Shown piece by piece: positions 1-6,905 of a stretch of DNA of 38,347 nt. How positions within the stretch are numbered: position 1 is the stretch's first letter; each line of letters starts with the position of its first letter. The position numbers were made by a program, and so were the translations under genes. The stretch is from assembly GCA_913060515.1 (NCBI GenBank), contig CAJXRZ010000060.1:1-38347 (forward strand), given 5' to 3'. The notes beneath the pieces are model-generated. The model did not search any database, had not been told where the DNA came from, and saw nothing but the letters and a program-made list of their open reading frames with translations. This DNA comes from an uncultured Pseudomonadota bacterium (GTDB taxonomy: Bacteria > Myxococcota_A > UBA796 > CAJQPC01).

Positions 1-48
1 CGAGATTTCTGCCTGTCTCGTGGGCTCGGAGATGTGTATAAGAGACAG
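1..48 (+). other. Residual Illumina Nextera i7-side adapter (artefact)
   Basis: Not biological. Positions 15-48 match the Nextera read-2 transposase adapter, ending in the mosaic-end sequence AGATGTGTATAAGAGACAG. Positions 7-14 (TTCTGCCT) match a standard i7 index (N703 as written in the primer), and 1-6 (CGAGAT) are the end of the P7 primer. Genomic sequence can start only at 49. Adapter identity is from memory of the published oligos and the match is exact as read. Confidence 0.98.
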
Positions 49-225
49 CTCCTTCTCCTTTACCTTCTCCTTGACCCTGACCTTCCTTTTGACCTTTTTC
101 ACCACCCTTTTGACCTTCCATTCCTTCTTTCATTTGTTCTGAAAGGCTTTCTTGCTTTTTAATGATATCGGGCAATTGAAATCCCTGTCCTTGACCTTGG
201 CCTTTTCCTTGACCTTGACCCTGGC
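49..225 (-). other. Suspected foreign segment joined to fliK (chimeric contig end)
   Basis: G+C falls sharply here: 61-180 contains 48 G/C in 120 bases (40%), against about 65% just inside. On the minus strand the frame stays open but codon choice changes to AAA, GAA, CAA, GGT and GGA. It encodes a (GQ)n tract and then FQLPDIIKKQESLSEQMK followed by a Gly/Lys/Gln/Glu-rich tail. That pattern recalls the DUF4175 proteins of Bacteroidota, not FliK. The join most likely lies in the hexamer repeat at about 184-225, where two unrelated Gly-Gln-coding repeats could be merged by an assembler. Inference from composition and remembered family appearance; not proven. Confidence 0.6.
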
Positions 226-1438
226 CGGCGCCGCGCTCTTTGGTGTGGAAGTCGCGAAGGGTCCAGCCGCTGCGGTCCAGGCTGTCTCGAAGCTCACCCT
301 CCATGTTCTCCAGGGGCGCCAGGGCCTCGGCGCTGCCATCCAGGCTCAGCTCCAGCTCACGGCCATGGGCGGAGAGGGAGAGGCTGAGGTCTGCGTCGAT
401 CTCCAGCTCCAAGTACTTCGGGATTGGAACCCACTCCTCTGGTGCATCCACGGGAGCCTGTGTGGCTGCAGCGGGGGCCGCCTTTGCCTGAGGCAGGTCC
501 AGCTCAGCTTGCGGGGTCTCCGGTTCAACGCTGAAGGTCGGCTGTGCCTCCGCGGTGAGGGTGGGGGAGAGCGCGCTCTTTCGCGGCTTCTGATGCGCCT
601 GGCCGATTTGAGTCCAGCGGGCGCCAGCGGCTTGCTCCAGATCCATCAGCGGGTGGCTCTCCCGGCCAGCCTCACTTCGCAGAACGCGGGTGCCTTGGGG
701 GGCGCTCTCATGCTGCGGTGCAAGGTGCTGAACGCGGTCCCTCAGACGTTGGTGCAAGCCCTTGGCTGCTGTTGCGGGTGCAGGATTGGGCTGCTTGGGC
801 AAGCGCGCCATGGCGGCGTCTAGCAGCTCCTGGCTCTGGTGGTGCTCCGCTGGCTGGTCCAATTTCTGCTCGGGACGGTGTCTCTCGCGCATCTGAGGTG
901 CCAGCGGCTGCTCGCTGAATGCTGCGAGACCGACTTGAGCGCTTTCAGGCAGCTTCTCTGCCAAGGCCAGGGCCTCAAGTGGCACGGCTTCGGGCAAGAT
1001 CGCAGGCGCCACAAAGGCAAAGCTGGGCTCGGGGAGCTCTTCTTGGAGGGCGAGCAGCTCCGAGGCGGGCAGCCTCGTGCCCAGGTCCATCTCTGCCGAA
1101 AGCTCGGGTGCCTCCCACGTCCACACAGAGTCCGCCTCCTCAAACGGCAGTTCGGGCTCTACGCGAAGCTGGGGTGTGAGCGGTCCAGCCGAGAGAGCAG
1201 GGAGGTCGAGCACTCCTGGATGCGCCACCTGAGCTTGCGTAGGCTCCGGCAGTCGCCTCGGGGGCCCCATGGACCACTGCATCTCTGGCGCCGGCGAGGC
1301 CAGATCGCCCGTTTCGGCTGTCTCCTGCGAGGCCATGACCTCGGCCAGGGCCTGATCAAAAGCGGCAGCCGGTGGGGGACCTGGCTGAAGCGGCGGCATC
1401 AACATGGCCAAGAGGTCGATCGGCTCTCCGAGATCCAT
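49..1438 (-). CDS. fliK: FliK-like flagellar hook-length control protein, partial (3' end cut, tail doubtful)
   Basis: FliK measures hook length and switches the export gate of the flagellar type III secretion apparatus. The frame is open from ATG 1438 to the contig edge, about 463 codons with no stop. The start overlaps the motE stop as ATGA, which suggests translational coupling. Residues 1-335 are a long Pro/Ala/Glu/Gln-rich low-complexity region, as in FliK N-termini. Residues about 337-400 look like the FliK C-terminal domain: alternating LELEIDADLSLSLS, then RELELSLDGSAEAL, then an LRDSLDRSGWTLRDF helix-strand. After residue 400 comes a Gly-Gln repeat, then lysine-rich sequence of quite different codon use that probably belongs to another genome (see 49-225). 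The true stop is not in the window. FliK assignment rests on position after fliJ-motE and on the domain pattern, because sequence conservation in this family is weak. Confidence 0.75.
184..225. repeat. Imperfect hexanucleotide repeat (CTTGAC-like), probable mis-join site
   Basis: Six to seven imperfect copies of a CTTGAC / CTTGGC / CTTTTC unit, read on the minus strand as alternating Gly with Gln or Lys codons. A similar degenerate tract appears at about 51-115. Repeats of this kind are typical break or merge points in short-read assembly. Confidence 0.7.
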
Positions 1439-1920
1439 CACTGCTCCAGTGGGCGGCGGGTCATTCTTTCGGCCAGCACCGCGGCACGCTCAGGCGGCAT
1501 CGCAGCCAGGGCCTTTCCAGCTTTGCTGGTCTTCATTCGGTCCAAGACTTCGACGGCCAGCTCGGGCTCCAGCTCAACGAGCACTGCAGCCGCTTGGCTG
1601 CCGCGCATCACCTCGACCATCTTGACCAGGCCTTGCACCTTGGTCTCACGCTCGGTGTCGGCCTGCTCCAGCAGCGTGTTCAGCTCGCTGCGCACAGCCT
1701 CCAGCTCTTCCAGGCGGCCCTGTAGCTCGGACTCCAGGGTCCGAAGCTCCTCCTCGCGGGCCACCAGGCTGGTCTCACGGCGGTCCAGCGCTCTCTCGCG
1801 GTTGTCCAGCTCGCCCAGCAAGACCTCGGCGGAGGCCCGGGCCCTGGGCCCGTCCGCAGAGCGGGTTTGTCCCATGGCCTCCGAGCCACAGGAGAGCAGT
1901 AGGGCAAAGAGAAAGATCAC
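1438..1920 (-). CDS. motE: MotE-like flagellar motility chaperone
   Basis: 160 residues. MotE-type proteins are periplasmic coiled-coil proteins associated with the flagellar stator (MotC chaperone in Sinorhizobium), and similar genes are common next to fliJ and fliK. Here a short hydrophobic N-terminus (MIFLFALLLSCG) could be a signal peptide with a lipobox-like LLSC. A charged coiled coil rich in Glu, Arg and Leu spans about residues 30-95. A C-terminal helical domain at about 105-155, containing LVELEPELAVEVLDRM and a KAGKALAAM motif, resembles the MgtE N-terminal-like fold of the family. The start is GTG 1920, overlapping the fliJ stop as GTGA; the stop overlaps the fliK start as ATGA. 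Both overlaps imply coupled translation. Function is by family and context. Confidence 0.8.
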   Translation of the reverse strand: MIFLFALLLSCGSEAMGQTRSADGPRARASAEVLLGELDNRERALDRRETSLVAREEELRTLESELQGRLEELEAVRSELNTLLEQADTERETKVQGLVKMVEVMRGSQAAAVLVELEPELAVEVLDRMKTSKAGKALAAMPPERAAVLAERMTRRPLEQ

Positions 1921-2336
1921 GCCGCCTTCCTTCGCATCAGCTGCCGACCCAACGCATCGAGCTCCTTGGCTTCGGCTTTGCGTGCCTGCTCTGCAGCCTG
2001 CTCGGCCAAGAGCTCTTCGAGCTTCTCCAAGGAGCTGAGCTCTCTGGAGCGCAGCTGGAGCAGGGCGCGTCGTGCGTCCGCAGCCACTTTGGCGCGTCGG
2101 TGGGTCTCCCCTTGGCGGCGAGCTTGCAGCTCCATGTTGAGCGCAGCTTTGCCCAGGGTGCGGGCCTGCGCGGCGCAGGCAGCCGTCTTTCCCGCGTTGA
2201 GATCTTGGGCCTCTCGCAGCGCGACAAGGCGCTTCAACTCGTGGTTCTCCACGGCCTGAGCACTTCGAAATTTTGCCGCCGCTTGGTCCTCTCGGAGCTT
2301 GCGAAGGCGCTGCAGGGTTTTCAGACTGGACCGCAT
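1917..2336 (-). CDS. fliJ: FliJ-like flagellar export chaperone
   Basis: 139 residues, almost entirely charged alpha-helix of heptad type, as expected for FliJ (usually 140-150 residues), the stalk and chaperone-escort protein of the flagellar export ATPase FliI. Sequence identity is typically low in this family, so the call rests on length, the Lys/Arg/Glu/Ala-rich two-helix coiled coil, the N-terminus MRSSLKTLQRLRKLRED, and the following motE and fliK. ATG 2336 is preceded by a GAGGAG-type ribosome site. It is the first gene of the operon as seen here: the next gene upstream is divergent, so fliI is not adjacent, which is unusual. A longer frame in the same register reaches to 3338, but it is antisense to the aldolase gene and is not the real start. 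Confidence 0.78.
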   Translation of the reverse strand: MRSSLKTLQRLRKLREDQAAAKFRSAQAVENHELKRLVALREAQDLNAGKTAACAAQARTLGKAALNMELQARRQGETHRRAKVAADARRALLQLRSRELSSLEKLEELLAEQAAEQARKAEAKELDALGRQLMRRKAA

Positions 2337-2435
2337 CTGGGCTCTCCTCGTGCCCGGGTCATCGGACCCTGCTGGCAGCCCTTGAGGCGGAGTGCGGCTC
2401 TGGTGGTTAGCCTGAGGGTCTGCTTGGGAGCCCCC

Positions 2436-3431
2436 TTGGGTCTGGATTATCGCGTAAGTTGCTGCCCGGATGGCTTGGTCACCGACCGGCGTCGCCGAAT
2501 CAAGGTGCTGGACTGCACCATCCGCGACGGGGGGATCTGCAACGACTGGCAGTTCTCCAATGACTTGGTTCAAAGCACCTTCAAGGCGCTCGAGGCCAGC
2601 GGCATCGACTACATGGAGATCGGCTACAAGACCTCCGAGGGCATCTTCTCCCGGGAAGAGGTCGGCCCCTGGCGCTTCTGCACCGAGGACGACCTGCGAC
2701 ACGTGGTGGACTCCAACCGCCGCATGAAGCTCTCGGCCATGTGCGACATCGGACGCATCACCAAGGCGGAGATCGGTCCAGCCCACAACTCGGCCATCGA
2801 TGTGATCCGGGTGGCCTGCTACGCCCACCAGCTCGATGAGGCCTTGGATCTGCTCGATCACGCCAAGGACCAAGGCTACGAGACCTTCTGCAACGTCATG
2901 GCCGTCTCCACCCTCCAGCCGCGGCAGGTGGACGACTTCCTCAAGCGCCTGGCTGTCAGCGGCGTGGACAACGTGGCTCTGGTCGACAGCTTCGGTGCCC
3001 TGTACCCCTTCCACGTTCGCTACTTGGTCCGCAAGTACATGAACTACCTGGGGGAGAGCATCAAGGTCGGGGTGCACCTGCACAACAACCAGCAGCAGGC
3101 CTTCGCCAACTCCATCGCCGCCATCGACGAGGGCGTGGACTTTGTGGACGCCACCATTCACGGCATGGGCCGGGGGGCGGGCAACTGTCCGCTTGAGCTC
3201 CTGCTCTTCTATTTGGACAACCCCCGCTACAACGTCGAGCCTGTGCTCGCGATGATCGACCGCTTCGCCAGCATGCGCGACAGCCTGCGCTGGGGCTACC
3301 ACCTGCCCTACGCCATGACGGGCTTCTTCAACGTGCACCCGCGCAGCGGCATTGAGCGCATGTCCCAGGAAGATCGCTACAAAGTCGACGATATGTACGC
3401 CAAGCTCAGCCGTCGTCTGGACAAAGAGTAG
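2436..3431 (+). CDS. HMGL-like TIM-barrel aldolase family protein
   Basis: About 331 residues. It belongs to the pyruvate-aldolase/HMG-CoA lyase-like superfamily, shown by the N-terminal signature LDCTIRDGG (metal-binding Asp and catalytic Arg-Asp) and the later VHLHNNQQQAFANS with the metal-ligand HxHN motif. VDATIHGMGRGAGNCPLE matches the glycine-rich loop of this superfamily. Relatives include 4-hydroxy-2-oxovalerate aldolase, but the substrate here is unknown and a glycan-pathway role is possible. There is no ATG in frame near the N-terminus. TTG 2436 with GGGAG five bases upstream is the best start; TTG 2475 and GTG 2505 are alternatives. The stop TAG overlaps the next gene's GTG by one base, so the two genes are probably co-transcribed. 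It is divergent from fliJ across about 100 bp. Confidence 0.8.
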   Translation: MGLDYRVSCCPDGLVTDRRRRIKVLDCTIRDGGICNDWQFSNDLVQSTFKALEASGIDYMEIGYKTSEGIFSREEVGPWRFCTEDDLRHVVDSNRRMKLSAMCDIGRITKAEIGPAHNSAIDVIRVACYAHQLDEALDLLDHAKDQGYETFCNVMAVSTLQPRQVDDFLKRLAVSGVDNVALVDSFGALYPFHVRYLVRKYMNYLGESIKVGVHLHNNQQQAFANSIAAIDEGVDFVDATIHGMGRGAGNCPLELLLFYLDNPRYNVEPVLAMIDRFASMRDSLRWGYHLPYAMTGFFNVHPRSGIERMSQEDRYKVDDMYAKLSRRLDKE

Positions 3432-4129
3432 TGCTGCTTCTGCTGGGGTGGATGGGGTGTTCCGCTCCCAGCATGGCGCCGGTGGCCTCGACTGCGCCAG
3501 AAGTGCAGGCCCTGGTCTCGAGCACCGTCGTCGAGGTCATTGTGGGCACCCCTGATCCGCAGCAAGCCATCGTCCTAGGCCTCCACGGACGTGGCGCCCA
3601 TCCCTCCGGTTTCTCGGGCGTTTTGGATGGCGCGAGTGGGAACTACAAGGCGCTGCTTCCGCTGGCTCCGACACGCCAAGGAAAGGGTGGCACCTGGTTC
3701 GGTGGCTCCCTGGCGGGAGACCCTGTGCTCTACGGGCGGGGCATCGCGGAGCAGGCTGCTAGTCTGGCGGCTTGGATCCAGCAGGAGTCCCCCAACGGCA
3801 AAGCTGTGGTCTTTGGGTTCTCCCAGGGTGGGATGCTGGCCATGGCGCTGGCCGCCTACCACCCTGAGCAGGTTCAGGGGGCCATCGCCATGGGAGGGAT
3901 GTGGCCAGATGTCACGCCGCCCAAGGCTGGGCCCCGACCACCGCTTCGCATCTTGCATGGAGAAGCGGACCCGGTCGTCAGCGCGGCCGGCGCGATCTCG
4001 GCCGCTCTGCGCTTCGAGGAGGCCGGCTACCCGACGGAGCTGACCCTCTACCCAGGGGTCGTTCATACGGTCCCCTCTGAGATGCGGAGCGCGCTGCACA
4101 AGGCCATCGAGGATTCGCTGGATCGTTAG
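3431..4129 (+). CDS. Lipoprotein alpha/beta hydrolase (phospholipase/carboxylesterase type)
   Basis: 232 residues starting at GTG 3431, which overlaps the previous stop by one base. The N-terminus MLLLLGWMGCSAP is a short lipoprotein signal with Cys10 as the likely lipidated residue. The remainder has the compact carboxylesterase/phospholipase (YpfH/EstB-like) fold: oxyanion LHGRGAHPSG, nucleophile Ser131 in GFSQGG, Asp180 in GEADPVV and His212 in VVHTVP, so the triad is complete. The enzyme should hydrolyse small acyl esters or lysophospholipids at the outer or inner membrane, facing the periplasm or surface. The substrate is not predictable. Co-transcription with the aldolase-like gene is likely from the overlap, but no shared pathway is evident. 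Confidence 0.85.
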   Translation: MLLLLGWMGCSAPSMAPVASTAPEVQALVSSTVVEVIVGTPDPQQAIVLGLHGRGAHPSGFSGVLDGASGNYKALLPLAPTRQGKGGTWFGGSLAGDPVLYGRGIAEQAASLAAWIQQESPNGKAVVFGFSQGGMLAMALAAYHPEQVQGAIAMGGMWPDVTPPKAGPRPPLRILHGEADPVVSAAGAISAALRFEEAGYPTELTLYPGVVHTVPSEMRSALHKAIEDSLDR

Positions 4130-4271
4130 GGCATGCTCCTCTGGGAAAGTGTGGAAGAGATGTCCAAGTTCCCGTTTGGCGCTCTACTTCTCTTCCGTGC
4201 TCGGACTGGGGGCCGACTGGGGTAGATTCGGGCCGCTCGGCCTTGCTCTGAGCAGATCACAAGGGTTGAAC

Positions 4272-6902
4272 ATGTCGATACCACCAATCACGCTGATCTG
4301 GAACCAGAGTCCGAACCCCATCTGCATGGTCAACGGCCAGGGGCAGGTCTCTGGTGCCAACAGCAGGGCTGCGGAGGTGGGCTTGCGGGAAGGCGTAGAG
4401 CTGGGTGAGTTTCTCCCGGAGCTGGCTCTGTGTCTGAGATCGCGTCTGGACGGTGGTGAGGCAGCGGCACCAAGAGTCCTTCTCGCAGGACTGTCCCTTC
4501 AGCCCATCATTACCGCCTGGGAGCGCGGTCTGGTCATCACCTTCCCCGGCTTTGACCACGCCGCAGAACAGACGCGTCTCCGTCGGGTTCACCAAACCAG
4601 TGTGCAAGTGATGCAGGCTGCGGCCAAGTTGGCCAAGGTGGGTGGTTGGGAGGTGGATCTGAAGACGATGCAGCCCCGCTGGAGCCAGGAGACCTTCCGA
4701 ATCCATGAGCTGGAGGAGCACCAACAACCGACCCTGGACGAGGCCATCCAGTTCTATGCGCCGGAAGTGCAGGACGAGGTGACCGCCTGTGTCAATCGGG
4801 CCATCGAAACGGGGGAGGGTTGGGACTTTGAACTGCCCCTCATCACGGCCAAGGGGCGGCGTATCTGGGTGCGAGCCCAGGGGCGTGCGGAGCATAAGAA
4901 TGGGGAAGCGGTCCGCATCTTTGGGGCCTTCCAAGACCTGAGTGAGCAGCGTCAGCAGCGCCTGGAACTCCAAGAGGCGCTGGAGACGGCCCAGGAGTTT
5001 GAGAGCCTCTTCCACACCGCCAAAGCCATGGTCTGCACAGCATCGGAAGACGGCCGCTTCTTGCGTCTGAACGAAGAGTGGACCCGCACCTTGGGTTGGA
5101 CCTTGGAGGAGCTGACGGCGCAGTCATTCATTCACTTTGTCCACCCCAAGGACCGCGCCCGCACGGTGGAAGAGATCCAGCGTCTCAGGCCGGCGGGCAG
5201 CACCATCCGCCACTTCGAGAACCGCTACATTTGCAAGGACGGAAGCTACCGCTGGCTCAGCTGGCACTCCTTCACGAAGGTAGAGGGCGGCCAGTTTTAC
5301 GCTGTGGCTCTGGATGTCACCCACGCCCGAGAAGAGCGCGAGCATCAGCAGCGACTGGCCATGGCGGTCTCACGCACCGACAACGCTGTGGTGGTGACGG
5401 ACGCGGAGGGGCGCATCGAGTGGGTCAACGACGGCTTCACGCGCATCACTGGGTACCTCCTAAAGGAGGTCGTTGGGTGGGAGCCCGGCGAGGTGCTTCA
5501 TGGCGAAGACACCGATCTGGAAGTGGTCGCTCGCATGCGCGCAGCAATCCATCGCGCGGAGCCCTTCTGTGAGGAGCTGCTCAACTACAACAAGCAAGGC
5601 GCCCCCTATTGGATCGAGGTCGACGCCCAGCCGATGCTCAACGAGGATGGCGTGTTTCAGGGCTTCATGGCCATTGAACGGGACATCAGTGAGCGACGCC
5701 GGCGTGACGCCGAGCTGGTCCAAGCCATTGAACGTGCAGACCGTGAGGCACAGGCCTCGGCCAAAGCGAGCCAGGCCAAGTCGGCGTTCTTGGCTTCGAT
5801 GAGCCATGAGATCCGCACCCCACTCAATGGGGTTCTGGGCATGGCTCAGATTCTATTGGGCAGCGAGCTGAACGGAACTCAGCAGGACTACGCGGCCAGG
5901 ATCTTTGGAAGTGGACGGGCGCTGATGGGCCTGTTGGACGACATTCTGGACTTCTCCAAGGTGGAGGCAGGCCAGCTGGTCTTGGACGCCGCGCCCTTCC
6001 GGCCACGTCTGCTGGTCGATGAGGTCGTCGAGCTCTTTCAAGCCAACGCCCACGCCAAGGATGTCGTGCTCTCCTATGAGATGGACCCCCAGGTGCCTGA
6101 GTGGCTCTCTGGAGACCCAGCGCGCCTGCGGCAGGTGCTCTTCAACCTTGTTGGAAATGCGGTCAAGTTCACAGCAGGGGGGCGGGTGCACGTCGCCATA
6201 AGGCGCGGGGGTTCGGCGGAGACGCCGACCTTGGCCTTCTCGGTATCGGACACGGGCATTGGCATTGACGCCGACAAGCTGGAGTCCGTTTTCCACCCAT
6301 TCGCCCAAGCGGACGCTTCCACGACGCGACGCTACGGCGGCACGGGGCTGGGCTTGGCCATCTCGCGGCAGCTAGTGGAGCTGATGGGGGGCAGAATTTC
6401 GGCCGAATCTCTGCCGGGCAAGGGCTCACGCTTCTCTGTACACATCCCCTTGGTCGCCTGCGCCAAGCCTGAAGAGTCTGTCGAGCCGATTCTCTCTGGC
6501 GATGGCATCCCCAGCGTGCCGCTCAAGGCCCATGTCCTGGTTGTCGAGGACAACCGCGTCAACCAACTGGTGGCGGTGGGCATGATTCGGCGACTTGGTG
6601 GAACGACCCAGGTTGCAGAGAACGGGGCCGAGGCGGTCGAGTGCTTCAAGCGGGAGCGCTTCGATTTGGTTCTTATGGACTGGCACATGCCCATCATGGA
6701 CGGTCTGGATGCGACACGGACCATTCGTGAACTCGAAGGAGCAGGCCGTCGAACGCCCATCCTGGCCCTGACAGCCAACGCCTACGACAGCCAGTCGCAG
6801 ACCTGCTTTGAGGCAGGCATGGACGGCGTTCTGACCAAGCCGGTCGACTGGCACAGACTGGCGGACTCCATCTCAGCCTGGACCAGAACAGAAGCCCACT
6901 AG
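4272..6902 (+). CDS. Soluble multi-PAS hybrid sensor histidine kinase
   Basis: 876 residues from ATG 4272, which has AAGGG eight bases upstream; a longer in-frame start at 4149 has no ribosome site and adds a non-homologous segment. Order of domains: PAS-like (about 5-95), PAS (about 112-225, VGGWEVDL...), PAS (about 243-365), PAS (about 364-490, AVVVTDAEGRIEWVN), coiled linker, HisKA with phospho-acceptor His512 in MSHEIRTPLNG, HATPase (about 610-725 with N box NLVGNAVKF, G1 DTGIGI and G2 GGTGLGLA), then a receiver (about 754-870) with Asp803 in LMDWHMPIMDG and the conserved Lys in LTKPVDW. No transmembrane segment is seen, so it senses a cytoplasmic signal (redox, light or small ligand through PAS). 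No cognate regulator lies next to it, so phosphate probably goes to an unlinked Hpt protein. All catalytic residues are intact. Confidence 0.95.
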   Translation: MSIPPITLIWNQSPNPICMVNGQGQVSGANSRAAEVGLREGVELGEFLPELALCLRSRLDGGEAAAPRVLLAGLSLQPIITAWERGLVITFPGFDHAAEQTRLRRVHQTSVQVMQAAAKLAKVGGWEVDLKTMQPRWSQETFRIHELEEHQQPTLDEAIQFYAPEVQDEVTACVNRAIETGEGWDFELPLITAKGRRIWVRAQGRAEHKNGEAVRIFGAFQDLSEQRQQRLELQEALETAQEFESLFHTAKAMVCTASEDGRFLRLNEEWTRTLGWTLEELTAQSFIHFVHPKDRARTVEEIQRLRPAGSTIRHFENRYICKDGSYRWLSWHSFTKVEGGQFYAVALDVTHAREEREHQQRLAMAVSRTDNAVVVTDAEGRIEWVNDGFTRITGYLLKEVVGWEPGEVLHGEDTDLEVVARMRAAIHRAEPFCEELLNYNKQGAPYWIEVDAQPMLNEDGVFQGFMAIERDISERRRRDAELVQAIERADREAQASAKASQAKSAFLASMSHEIRTPLNGVLGMAQILLGSELNGTQQDYAARIFGSGRALMGLLDDILDFSKVEAGQLVLDAAPFRPRLLVDEVVELFQANAHAKDVVLSYEMDPQVPEWLSGDPARLRQVLFNLVGNAVKFTAGGRVHVAIRRGGSAETPTLAFSVSDTGIGIDADKLESVFHPFAQADASTTRRYGGTGLGLAISRQLVELMGGRISAESLPGKGSRFSVHIPLVACAKPEESVEPILSGDGIPSVPLKAHVLVVEDNRVNQLVAVGMIRRLGGTTQVAENGAEAVECFKRERFDLVLMDWHMPIMDGLDATRTIRELEGAGRRTPILALTANAYDSQSQTCFEAGMDGVLTKPVDWHRLADSISAWTRTEAH

Positions 6903-6905
6903 CCC

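Noticed and set aside
50-225. CTTGAC-type repeats as a CRISPR or transposon end
   Set aside because: Units are 6 bases, imperfect, without spacers, and simply encode Gly-Gln/Lys; they look like a low-complexity coding tract.
839-2038. 399-residue plus-strand frame in the flagellar region
   Set aside because: Antisense to fliK-motE-fliJ and Ser/Arg/Leu-rich with no domain; the minus strand has a coherent operon with coupled starts.
1917-3338. Long minus-strand frame (473 residues) covering fliJ and the antisense of the aldolase gene
   Set aside because: Only the last 139 residues are FliJ-like. The upstream part is antisense to a well-conserved aldolase and is His/Val/Asp-rich, typical of shadows of GC-rich genes.
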